Source of the DNA: Streptomyces lincolnensis
GTDB taxonomy: Bacteria > Actinomycetota > Actinomycetes > Streptomycetales > Streptomycetaceae
Direction: 5' to 3'
Assembly (NCBI RefSeq): GCF_021173675.1
Contig: NZ_JAIHON010000003.1
Location: 682,001-746,000, forward strand
DNA length: 64,000 nt
The translations under genes and the position numbers were made by a program. A model generated the notes under the pieces. That model was not told where the DNA came from and did not search any database. It saw only the letters and a list, made by a program, of their open reading frames with translations. Of this stretch, positions 43,468-52,192 are shown one piece after another; the first letter of the stretch is position 1, and each line of letters starts with the position of its first letter.

Positions 43468-44050
43468 ATGGGTGATCTGGCAGGGCGCTGGCGGGAGTTG
43501 AACAAGGCGTACTGGGACGAGCGGGTGCCCATCCATCTGGGCGGGGCGTTCTACGACATGGAGGGGTTCCGCGCCCGGCCCGATTCGCTGAAGGACTTCG
43601 AGACGGCCGAGGTGGGGGACGTCAGGGGTAAGCGTCTGATCCATCTGCAGTGCCACTTCGGCCGGGACACGCTCTCGTGGGCGGTACGAGGAGCCCAGGT
43701 CACCGGGCTGGACTTCTCCCCACCTGCGATCGAGGCGGCTTCACGACTCGCCACCGAACTCGGCATCGACGCACGCTTCCTGACCGCGGACGTCTACGAC
43801 GCGGTCTCGGCAGTCGCGGGGGAGACCTTCGACATCGTCTACGTCAGCTCCGTCCTCAACGACGAGACCGGGAGTACGGTCACACGCGACTACTGGAGCC
43901 GGGCTACGGATCCAGTTTCTTCACGAGCACGGTCACACCTTCTACCTCCAACGCCAGTCGCTGGAGCGCCACGACGGCGACATCTACCGGCATCCCGAGG
44001 GCGCCCCGCGCATCCCCCTCACCTACTCGATCCGCGCCGAGAAGGCTTGA
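43468..44050 (+). pseudogene. SAM-dependent methyltransferase with deletion and frameshift
   Basis: From ATG 43468 the frame gives LAGRWRELNKAYWDERVPIH, LIHLQCHFGRDTLSWAVRGA (SAM-binding glycine loop variant) and VTGLDFSPPAIEAASRLATE, a normal class I methyltransferase start. The core then jumps from FDIVYVSS directly to VLNDETGSTVTRDYW, skipping about 40 residues. The C-terminal family text FLHEHGHTFYLQRQSLERHD and LTYSIRAEKA continues in another frame to TGA 44048. At least one deletion and one frameshift make it inactive. Confidence 0.7.
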
Positions 44051-44329
44051 GCCACTCGATCCGGCGCGGATCGGGTCTGCGGGTCCCCGGGCTCCGACAG
44101 GTGTGAAGCCCCTGGCAGGACAGGCCTCCTCACAGGTCCGCAGCTCCACGAAGACGCCGACCCCCGCGCCGATACACAAGCGCTGCGTGAACTCCCCCAC
44201 CGTGACCACGACGGCGCATGGGAAAGCGTACGGCGCCGTGGAGCCCAGGTGAAAACCCTGTGGAAGTGGTGTCAGTGGTGCCGTTTATGCTGCCTCTCAC
44301 GATCACGCGGTACCAGGGGAGGGCGCGGC

Positions 44330-45322
44330 ATGCTGGGCAGGTTGTTCGGGAGAGGTGCGGAGAGATCGGCGGCGCATCCGCATGCCCTTCCCGTCGCGGG
44401 CAAGAGGAAGCACGGGACGTACGCGTTGCGCGCGCTGGGGGACAGGCGGGTGCTCGCGCTGGTCGAGGCGGCCGACGCGGGTGACTGGGCGGAGGTCAAG
44501 GCGGCGCTGGCGCCGTTCGACCTCGGCCGCGAGCAGGCGGTTCTGGGGCAACTGACCGATGTGGACGGTGTGGAGGAGTGGATCGTCCGGGCCGCCGAGG
44601 AGGACAGGGACGACAAGGTGCTGCGGGCGACCGCACTGTTGATATCGGGCGCGCGCCATGTCTCCTGGGGCTGGGAGGCGCGCACGTCCGCCCTCGCCGT
44701 GGACGTCAGCCGGGAGCAGTGGCAGACCTTCTACGAGCGGCTGCGCATCGCCGAGGAGCATCTCCTCGAGGCCGCCGAACTGCAGCCCGACTGGGTCACA
44801 CCGTGGCGCCATCTGCTCACCTCGGGACGCGGCATGTCCGTCGACGACAGCATCCAGGAAGCCCGGCTCGCGGCCGGCCTGCGCCGTGATCCGCTGAATG
44901 TCGACATCCATCTGGAGTGGGTGTCACATCTGCAGCCCCGCTGGGGCGGAGAGCCGGGCCAGGCCCTGGAGTACGCCCGGAAGGCCTTCGCCGCCGCACC
45001 CGACGGACACCCGCTCGGCTGTGCCGTCGCCATGGCGCACATCGAGGACTGGGTGGAGTCCGACAACCGCGACTGCCTGCAACAGCCGCGCATCCGGACC
45101 GAGTTGAGAGAGGCCGCGGAGCGCAGCATCCTGCACCACGCCTACGAGCGTCGCCTGGGCTGGCAGGGCGAGTACAACATCTTCGCCATGGCCCTCTCGC
45201 TGGCGGGCAGCAGCAAGGCGTCCAACGTCTTCCGTGAGCTGGACGGTGTGATCACCCGGTGGCCGTGGACCTTCATGGCGGACCCGGAGAAGGCGTACGC
45301 GCGCTTCCGCAAGGCCTTCTGA
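44330..45322 (+). CDS. Repeat-containing cytosolic protein (TPR-like)
   Basis: 330 residues from ATG 44330 with GGGGAGGG 7 bp upstream. Helical repeats: RRVLALVEAADAGDWAEVKA, LRIAEEHLLEAAELQPDWVT and QALEYARKAFAAAPDGHPLG. No membrane segment or signal. It is the first of three genes (this, an HSP90-family gene 104 bp on, and a larger repeat protein) that look like a functional set. In the preceding 280 bp a minus-strand peptide (VTVGEFTQRLCIGAGVGVFV) looks protein-like but is too short to call. Confidence 0.75.
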   Translation: MLGRLFGRGAERSAAHPHALPVAGKRKHGTYALRALGDRRVLALVEAADAGDWAEVKAALAPFDLGREQAVLGQLTDVDGVEEWIVRAAEEDRDDKVLRATALLISGARHVSWGWEARTSALAVDVSREQWQTFYERLRIAEEHLLEAAELQPDWVTPWRHLLTSGRGMSVDDSIQEARLAAGLRRDPLNVDIHLEWVSHLQPRWGGEPGQALEYARKAFAAAPDGHPLGCAVAMAHIEDWVESDNRDCLQQPRIRTELREAAERSILHHAYERRLGWQGEYNIFAMALSLAGSSKASNVFRELDGVITRWPWTFMADPEKAYARFRKAF

Positions 45323-45426
45323 GCCGACTTCCACCCTGTCCCACCACCGTCCCGCCCGTCTTCGTCTACGGCCGGTCCCGCGGACCACCGCCCCCTCCTG
45401 CCGTTGCCCTCACCCCGGACTACCCC

Positions 45427-47265
45427 ATGCCCCTGCGCGACAACACCGCCGCCCATGCCGCCACCGACCGCACCTTCCAGGTCGACCTGCGCGGCCTGGT
45501 GGACCTCCTCTCTCACCACCTCTACTCCAGCCCCCGCGTCTATCTGCGCGAACTCCTGCAGAACGCGGTCGACGCCCTCACCGCACGGCACGCCATCGAG
45601 CCCCACGGCGCCTTCGGTATCCGCCTGTACGCCGACGGCTCCGTCGTACGGGTCGAGGACGACGGCGTCGGTCTCACCGAGGCCGATGTGCACACCTTCC
45701 TCGCCACGATCGGCCGCAGCAGCAAGCGCGCCGAGCAGGTCGCCGAGCAACGCGCCGACTTCATCGGGCAGTTCGGCATCGGACTGCTGTCGTGCTTCCT
45801 GGTCGCGGACGAGATCCACGTCGTCAGCCGCTCCGCTCGCACCCCCGACGCGCCCGCCGTCGAGTGGCGAGGCCGCGGTGACGGCAGCTACACCGTCCGC
45901 ACCCTGCCCGCCTCCGCCCGTCCCCGGCCCGGCACCACGGTCACGCTGACGCCGCGAACCGACGCGGGGGAGTGGACCCGCCCGGCTCAAGTGCACGCGC
46001 TGGCCCGGCACTTCGGCTCCCTGCTGCGTCACCCGGTGACCTTCGACGACGGCACGGGAGGCGCGGGCGCACCGGTGAACCCCGAGCCCGCGCCCTGGTC
46101 GCGTACCTACCCCACCCCGGGAGCCCGCTCCCGCGCGCTGGCCGCCTACGGCGAAGAGGTCTTCGGATTCACTCCGTTGGACACCATCGAACTGGACCTC
46201 CCGGCCGTCGGCCTGAAGGGCATCGCCTGCGTGCTCCCGGAGGCGGTGCCGACCGGGCGCCGGCACGGCCACCGCGTGCACGTCAAGGGCATGCTGCTGT
46301 CCGAGCAGGCCGAGGAGATCCTGCCCGACTGGGCGTTCTTCGTCCGCTGCGTCGTCGACGCGGACAGCCTGCGCCCGACGGCGTCCCGTGAAGCCCTGTA
46401 CGAGGACGACACCCTCGCCGCGGTCCGCGACGCCCTCGCCGAGCGGCTGCGCGACTGGATCGCCCGGGCCGCCGCCAGCGACCCGGACCTGCTCGGCCGC
46501 TTCCTCCAGGCCCACCACCTGGCCGTGAAGTCGCTCGCGGTGCACGACGACGAGATCCTGCGGATGCTGCTGCCCTGGCTGCCGTTCGAGACGACCGACG
46601 GGCACTGCACCCTGGACGAGTTCGCCCGCACCCACCGCACCGTGCTGGTGACCTCCAGCGTGGAGGAGTTCCGCCAGGTCGCCGCGATCGCCTCGGCCGC
46701 CGGGCTCGGGGTCGTCAACGGCGGTTACACCTACGACCGTCAGTTGGTCCACCGGCTGCCCGAGATCAGGCCCGAGGTCAGCGTCGCCGACCTCGACCCG
46801 GCGACCCTCACCGCCCATCTCGACCCCGTCGACCGGGAGACGGAACTGGCCGCCGCGGCCTACCTCGCCCAGGCCCGTGACGCCCTGGCCGTCTTCGACT
46901 GCGACGTCGCCCTGCGCACCTTCCAGCCCGCGTCCGCCCCCGCCCTCCTCGTCGACAGCCGCGAGGCCCGGCACGAGCGCACCCGCTCCCAGCTCGCCCG
47001 TGAGCAGGAGGGCGGCCTGTGGGGCGACATCCTCGGTGCCCTGCGCCAGGAGGCCCCGCGGGCCCAGCTGATCCTCAACCAGCTCAACCCCCTGGTCCGC
47101 ACCGCCGTCGCCATCGACGAGCCCGAACTGGCCCGCACCAGCGCCGAAGCCCTCTACGGACAGGCCGCGATGCTCTCCCGGCGCCCACTGCGGCCCGCCG
47201 AGTCGAGCCTCATCAACCGCTCCTTCCTCGACCTCCTCGCCCACGCCCTCCGCAAGGACAGCTGA
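45427..47265 (+). CDS. HSP90-family ATPase
   Basis: 612 residues from ATG 45427. The GHKL ATPase motifs are clear: VYLRELLQNAVDALTARHAI (motif I, Asn), VRVEDDGVGLTEADVHTFLA (motif II, D-x-G-x-G) and DFIGQFGIGLLSCFLVADEI (motif III). The middle domain includes HRVHVKGMLLSEQAEEILPD and WAFFVRCVVDADSLRPTASR with the conserved Arg-x-x-x-Arg stretch. It is shorter than HtpG (about 630) with a divergent C-terminal third. Such genes occur in Streptomyces next to repeat proteins. Its client is unknown; the flanking TPR-like genes suggest a dedicated chaperone complex. Confidence 0.9.
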   Translation: MPLRDNTAAHAATDRTFQVDLRGLVDLLSHHLYSSPRVYLRELLQNAVDALTARHAIEPHGAFGIRLYADGSVVRVEDDGVGLTEADVHTFLATIGRSSKRAEQVAEQRADFIGQFGIGLLSCFLVADEIHVVSRSARTPDAPAVEWRGRGDGSYTVRTLPASARPRPGTTVTLTPRTDAGEWTRPAQVHALARHFGSLLRHPVTFDDGTGGAGAPVNPEPAPWSRTYPTPGARSRALAAYGEEVFGFTPLDTIELDLPAVGLKGIACVLPEAVPTGRRHGHRVHVKGMLLSEQAEEILPDWAFFVRCVVDADSLRPTASREALYEDDTLAAVRDALAERLRDWIARAAASDPDLLGRFLQAHHLAVKSLAVHDDEILRMLLPWLPFETTDGHCTLDEFARTHRTVLVTSSVEEFRQVAAIASAAGLGVVNGGYTYDRQLVHRLPEIRPEVSVADLDPATLTAHLDPVDRETELAAAAYLAQARDALAVFDCDVALRTFQPASAPALLVDSREARHERTRSQLAREQEGGLWGDILGALRQEAPRAQLILNQLNPLVRTAVAIDEPELARTSAEALYGQAAMLSRRPLRPAESSLINRSFLDLLAHALRKDS

Positions 47266-47267
47266 CG

Positions 47268-50201
47268 ATGCCTATCGCTCCCCAGACCACCGACGAGCTG
47301 TTCCAGGCGCTCCAGGAGAACGACCGGCGCCCGTACGGCCGGACCCGTACCGTCACCGCCGAGGAACTCGTCGACGCCGCCGAGCAGTTCGAGGACCCCG
47401 CCGTCCTCGTCCACGCGCTCCTGGAACTGCAGGAGGCCTACACCTACGGCTCCGAACCACGGAAGTCCCCGGTCGTCTTCGCCCGGCTGCTCACAGTCTT
47501 CGACGAGCAGCCCGACGTCTTCGACGAGCGGCTGCGCCACCAGCTGTTCTGGCGGTTCAAGTGGGTGGCCCACGCCCTGCGCCAGCTGCCCGAGATACCG
47601 CTGACCAGCCTGCGCCAGTGGCTGCAGGAGATGCGTGAGCGGTACGAGAAGGCCGACCTCGGGCTCCAGCCGTACTACGGACAGGCGTACCAGCTCGCCG
47701 CCCATGTCGGTGAGGACACCGCCCTCGCCTACGAGTTGTGGGCGGGCCGCACCCGGACCCGGCTCAGCGACTGCGAGGCCTGCGAGATCTGCCAGCGCGC
47801 CCTGTTCCACCTCAGGGCGGGTGTCGACGAGCGGGCCCTGCGTGCCTTCGAGCCCGTGCTGGCCGGGAAGGAGTCCTGCAAGGAGGAGCCGGCGCGCTCC
47901 GCCTCCTACGCGCTGCTGCCCCTACTGCGCACCGGCCGCGCCGACCGGGCCCGCGAACTGCACCTCACCGGCTACCGCGCCTGCCGTCGCAACCCCTCGA
48001 TGTCCGAGGAGGTCGGCCGGCACCTGGAGTTCTGTGCGCTCACCGGCAACGAGGCACGGGGTCTGGAACTGCTCGCCGAGAACCGGAACCTGTTCGAGGA
48101 GGTCGACTCGCCGCTGGACCAGTACGGCTTCCTCACCGGGGTGGAGGTCCTGCTCCAGCGCGTCGAACTCCTCGGCCACGGCGAACTGCCCGCCGCCGGG
48201 TACGCGGGCCGTACCTGGACGGTGGCCGAGCTGCGCGCCGAGGTGCGCGGCCGCGCCGACGACCTCGCCGCCCGCTTCGACGCCCGCAACGGCACCACGA
48301 CCCACACCGACCGACGCAGGGCCCGCCTGGAGCGTGCCCCGCTCGTGGAGTCGCTGGAACTGACGCTGCGCACCCGCGCCCTCGACGACGTGGCCCCTAC
48401 CGCCCAGGTCGCCGCGCCCGCGGCCCGTCCGGCCGCCGCGGTCCCCGACGATCTGACCCAACTCATCCTGCGGGCAAGGGCGTTGGACGAGGAGGGGCAC
48501 CCGGACGCACCGGCCTGCTGGGAGCGGCTGCGCACGCTCGTCGCCGCCCGCGACTACGCCCACCCCGACGACTCGGCCGTCGGCCCGCTCGTACGGCTGC
48601 GCGCGGACCTGCTGGCCGAAGAGGCGAACCGGGCGGGCAACAAGGACGAGTACGTGGAGTCCGCGGCCCTCCACGAGGAGGCAGCGGCCCTGTACGAGGA
48701 CGCGGGGGAGCCCGGCCACGCGGCGGTCTGCCGTGCCTCCGCCCTGCTCGCGACCGCGGAGATCCCCGCCGCGGAGGGCGCCGACGGAGCCGAGGCGAAG
48801 GACGCCGAACTGGCCGAGGTCCATGCGGCCATGGTCCGCCTCCACGAGGACACGCCCGGCCACGCGCCGTTCCTCGAGGCCCGTCTGCTGCGGCTGCGGG
48901 TGACCGCGCTCGCCCTGCGTCTGCAGGCCTCGGGCGACAAGGAGCAGGTCGCGACGGTGTTCGCCGAGGTGGACCGCCTGCACGCGTTCGCCACCCGGCA
49001 CGACATCGCCGGGCAGGTCTCCGGGACCCTGCTGCTGCGGGCCAGCACCCACGCCCTCTCCGGCGACCTGCCCGCCGCGGTCACCGAGATCGACGCCCTG
49101 CTGGACCGGCTCAGGGCGCACGGCCCCGCCTGGCACCTGCCCCGTACCCTCGGCCTGCGCGGCCGGTTCCAGTTCGGTCTGCGGGACGCGCAGGCCGCGT
49201 ACGACAACCTCGCCGAGGCCCTGCGACTGGCCGCCCAGTGGCCGTCCGACACCGTCGACACCTCCCGCCTGCACAGCGACCTCGCCGAGGCATGCATGCA
49301 CCTGGGCCGCCCCGACGAGGCACTGCGGCACCTCACGCGCTCGGCGGAGGTGGCCCTTCGCCGCGGCAGCCGGGTGGACGCGTTCTGCACCTACAGCAAC
49401 GCCGCCCAGCTCAGCCTGGACCTCGGCCGCATCGAGGACTGCATCGCGCTCCTCGACTCCCTGCTGACCGAGCCCGACGTCACCGCCGGAGAGCTGGACG
49501 ACCGACTCGTCGCCCAACTCCGCCTGACTCGCGCCCGCGCCCTGCACGCGGGGGAGGACCTCAAGGCGGCGACGACGGAGTTCGTCACCCTGGCGGCCGA
49601 GTCCGCCGCCTGGGACGACGACCCAGGCAGCCACGCCATGATCGCCGCCGAGACCGCCGTACTCCTCGGCGAGTCCGGCGAGTTCGACCGCGCCCGTAAA
49701 GTCGCGGACCAGGCACTCGCCGCCCACACCCGGGAGGCGCGCTACGAGCTACTCAGCAACTCACTGCGCGAACTCGCCCGCCTCCAGGCCCAGCAGCAGG
49801 GCCCCGAAGGCCTGCCCGGCGCGCTCGCCTTCCTGGCCGACGCGGGCCGCATCGCCGACGAGGCCCGCGCCGCCGGCTACGAGGCCCACGGCCGCGCCCT
49901 GGACCCGGCCCTGGCCTATGAACACGGCCGGGTCAACGCCCACGCGGGCGAGTACGAGGACGCCCTGACCGCCCTGGACAAGGCACTCGGCCTGCTCGGC
50001 GAGCCGGGCCGGGACGAAGACGCCGGCGAGTGGGCCGAGTGCGTCCGCCTCGCTGGCGCCGTGGAGGGCATCTACCTGGAACGTCCCGCCCCGGCCCTCA
50101 CCCGCCTCGACGCCGCAATCTCCCACCTGACCGCCCTGGGACACACCGAGGAGACCGAGCCCCTTACCTCCCTGGCGGCCCGGCTGCGCGACGAACAGTA
50201 G
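47268..50201 (+). CDS. Large tetratricopeptide-repeat protein
   Basis: 977 residues from ATG 47268, 2 bp after the HSP90 stop, so strongly coupled. The N-terminal 330 residues form one helical domain (QTTDELFQALQENDRRPYGR, with CEACEICQRA, a Cys cluster around 165-172). From about residue 390 onward, regular helix pairs appear: AALYEDAGEPGHAAVCRASA, AYDNLAEALRLAAQWPSDTV, ARKVADQALAAHTREARYEL and DALTALDKALGLLGEPGRDE, typical TPRs. No signal peptide. It probably scaffolds or feeds clients to the HSP90 protein. Confidence 0.85.
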   Translation: MPIAPQTTDELFQALQENDRRPYGRTRTVTAEELVDAAEQFEDPAVLVHALLELQEAYTYGSEPRKSPVVFARLLTVFDEQPDVFDERLRHQLFWRFKWVAHALRQLPEIPLTSLRQWLQEMRERYEKADLGLQPYYGQAYQLAAHVGEDTALAYELWAGRTRTRLSDCEACEICQRALFHLRAGVDERALRAFEPVLAGKESCKEEPARSASYALLPLLRTGRADRARELHLTGYRACRRNPSMSEEVGRHLEFCALTGNEARGLELLAENRNLFEEVDSPLDQYGFLTGVEVLLQRVELLGHGELPAAGYAGRTWTVAELRAEVRGRADDLAARFDARNGTTTHTDRRRARLERAPLVESLELTLRTRALDDVAPTAQVAAPAARPAAAVPDDLTQLILRARALDEEGHPDAPACWERLRTLVAARDYAHPDDSAVGPLVRLRADLLAEEANRAGNKDEYVESAALHEEAAALYEDAGEPGHAAVCRASALLATAEIPAAEGADGAEAKDAELAEVHAAMVRLHEDTPGHAPFLEARLLRLRVTALALRLQASGDKEQVATVFAEVDRLHAFATRHDIAGQVSGTLLLRASTHALSGDLPAAVTEIDALLDRLRAHGPAWHLPRTLGLRGRFQFGLRDAQAAYDNLAEALRLAAQWPSDTVDTSRLHSDLAEACMHLGRPDEALRHLTRSAEVALRRGSRVDAFCTYSNAAQLSLDLGRIEDCIALLDSLLTEPDVTAGELDDRLVAQLRLTRARALHAGEDLKAATTEFVTLAAESAAWDDDPGSHAMIAAETAVLLGESGEFDRARKVADQALAAHTREARYELLSNSLRELARLQAQQQGPEGLPGALAFLADAGRIADEARAAGYEAHGRALDPALAYEHGRVNAHAGEYEDALTALDKALGLLGEPGRDEDAGEWAECVRLAGAVEGIYLERPAPALTRLDAAISHLTALGHTEETEPLTSLAARLRDEQ

Positions 50202-50778
50202 CGAGCGGGTGCCGTTCTGGAGAACTGCCGGCTCGTGTTGCCCTGTCAGGGATCGTCGGCGGGAAAGGTGGGCAAGACGCCCGCTGCCCGGGTTGTGATC
50301 TTGACCGGGGCCGGTGGTTGCTCCTAGTCCGGCATGCCAGAAGGGGCGTCCGCGGCCCAGGTGTATTCGTCGGCCCCCCGGTGGCCGAAGAAGAGGGTGC
50401 CGACATACTCGTCGGAAAGCCGCACGGGGGTGTTGGTCGGGTTGTTGCTGCGCAGTGGCCGTGACCAGCGGTGCGTCTCGCCGGTGAAGGTCTGGGCCGG
50501 AGCGGTCGTGGGGCGATGCTCACCGGGCCGGGCGGCCCAGCCGGCGCCCTCTCTGCGGCAGGCCCAGAGACTCTGATTGCAGCCAACGACCACCGACCGG
50601 GAACAACCTCAAGGCCGCACGCTCGTCAATGTCTTACCAGAACAACAGTCGATGTATCCGTTCTCCGGAACGTTCTCCTCGGGGCCCGGGGCTGTGACCG
50701 GCTGGTAGGACTCCACACAGGCTGGGGCGGGCGGCCGCGCCCTCCCGCCCCGGCCGACCCGTAAGAGTTGGAGAAGCA
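50202..50778. other. Intergenic region with a short gene fragment
   Basis: No complete gene. The minus frame 50324-50491 reads NPTNTPVRLSDEYVGTLFFG, then HRGADEYTWAADAP, which looks like the end of a real cytosolic protein of unrecognised family. Everything upstream of it on that strand is unconvincing, so I treat it as a remnant. Confidence 0.3.
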
Positions 50779-51381
50779 TTGAGCGACGGCATCACGTGGC
50801 TCGCTGACGCCTGGCGTGGAGACGCCCCCATCCTGTTCGTCACCTTCGCACGCGGCATCAGGCCAGGCGAGCTCGTTGGCCGGCTCGGTGCCCGGCCCGG
50901 AGAAGTGCTCGCCCCGATCACCTTCGGCGAGGCCGAGCGGCTGACGTTCAACGACCGCGAATCAGCCCGCGTGGCCCGCTTCGGTGAATGCGCGGGTTGG
51001 TCATATGCGATGGAGCAGGGCTGGCCCTCCAAGGCTTGGTGGGCTCACCCCGATGTCTCCGCGGGCGGAGTCGAAGTCTTGCACCTGACCCCGAAGCCGG
51101 ACGACCCGCCCAGGGAGTGCTGGTACCACCGTGACGGCCAAACGGTCGGTCGCTGCGACATCGGCGACACCCCGGACGAGGGCATGGCGTTCCTGCTCCC
51201 GGCCTTCGAAGCAGCCGGACTCCTCGACGATGACCTGAGTGAGGACTTCGACTCGCTGCGCGCGACCCTGACTGCCTTGCAGCAGCACTTCGGGCTGTCA
51301 CTGCCACGCGAGGAAATCCTGAATGGTCGACTGCCCGCGGCAGTGACAGCCACCGTGCCGCCAGAGAACCTGGGGGACTAG
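50779..51381 (+). CDS. DUF6461-like hypothetical protein
   Basis: 200 residues from TTG 50779 (TTGGAGAAGC ribosome site). SDGITWLADAWRGDAPILFV, TFARGIRPGELVGRLGARPG and ARVARFGECAGWSYAMEQGW match a Streptomyces-rich family that I recall as DUF6461, function unknown and often solitary. Cytosolic. It is convergent with the SDR gene; the 112 bp between them include a short segment resembling an IS-transposase end (minus strand VAHIHNLALG). Confidence 0.75.
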   Translation: MSDGITWLADAWRGDAPILFVTFARGIRPGELVGRLGARPGEVLAPITFGEAERLTFNDRESARVARFGECAGWSYAMEQGWPSKAWWAHPDVSAGGVEVLHLTPKPDDPPRECWYHRDGQTVGRCDIGDTPDEGMAFLLPAFEAAGLLDDDLSEDFDSLRATLTALQQHFGLSLPREEILNGRLPAAVTATVPPENLGD

Positions 51382-51493
51382 AGCGTGTTGCAGAAGGCCG
51401 TGTTCGGGCGGTCAGGGCCCGTGGAGGCAGTCCTCTGGTCATGACCCGAGGGCGAGGTTGTGGATGTGTGCGACGGCTTGTCCACGGGATCGG

Positions 51494-52192
51494 TCACAGT
51501 GACGCACCGCCGCAGACGACCCAGGTCTGACCGGTGACGGACCGGCCGTCCGGGCCCAGCAGGAAGGCGGTCAGGCCGGCGATCTCCGTCGGGTCGACCA
51601 GGCGTCCCAACGGGGGCGCCACGGGGGGAGTGCGGGCGCGCCCGGGGTCGTGGAGCATCGGGGTGTCGGTCGGTCCGGGCGCCACCACGTTCACCGTCAC
51701 GCGTCGTGGGGCCAGTTCCGCCGCCCACGACCGGGCGAGCGCCGAGAGGGCCGCCTTGGATGCCGCGTACTGGCTCTTGCCCGGTACGCCCGCCATCGTG
51801 CGGCTGCCGATCAGGACGATCCGGCCGCCGTCGCGCAGGCGGTCGACGAGCGAGTCCACCAGGACGCAGGCCGCTTGTACGTGAACCTGCCACATCAGTG
51901 CGCCGTCGTCCGCGGAGAGCCGGCCGAGGGGGGCGGTGCGCTGGAGTCCGGCGGCATGCACGACCGCGTCGAGCGAGGTGGTGGCCCGCAGTGTGTCGGA
52001 CAGCAGCTGCGGGCGGCTCAGGTCCGCCGGCAGCCACTGGAGCCCCGGGCGGGAGGCCGGCGGCGTTCTGCTCATGCCGGTCACTTTCCATCCGTCGTCC
52101 AGCAGCCGGGCTGTGATGGCCGCGCCGATGCCCGAACTCACGCCGGTGACCAGGGCATGCCGGGCCGTCACCGCGAGGGGGTCAGCCGTCAC
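51494..52192 (-). CDS. Short-chain dehydrogenase/reductase
   Basis: 232 residues. Rossmann motif ALVTGVSSGIGAAITARLLD (about 13-32), then VVHAAGLQRTAPLG (NAG-like) and the active site Ser in VLIGSRTMAG with YAASK (Tyr-x-x-x-Lys). NAD(P)-dependent oxidation or reduction of a sugar or hydroxy-acid is likely in this context. Its ATG 52192 overlaps the sialidase-like gene stop by 11 bp. Last gene of the minus-strand catabolic operon. Confidence 0.92.
   Translation of the reverse strand: MTADPLAVTARHALVTGVSSGIGAAITARLLDDGWKVTGMSRTPPASRPGLQWLPADLSRPQLLSDTLRATTSLDAVVHAAGLQRTAPLGRLSADDGALMWQVHVQAACVLVDSLVDRLRDGGRIVLIGSRTMAGVPGKSQYAASKAALSALARSWAAELAPRRVTVNVVAPGPTDTPMLHDPGRARTPPVAPPLGRLVDPTEIAGLTAFLLGPDGRSVTGQTWVVCGGASL

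Noticed and set aside
44085..44209. Minus-strand peptide with VTVGEFTQRLCIGAGVGVFV
   Set aside because: Protein-like text but too short, no family recognised and it runs into the methyltransferase remnant; left as an unresolved note.
45142..47244. 700-residue minus-strand open frame opposite the HSP90 gene
   Set aside because: Shadow of the HSP90 reading frame; no motif or ribosome site.
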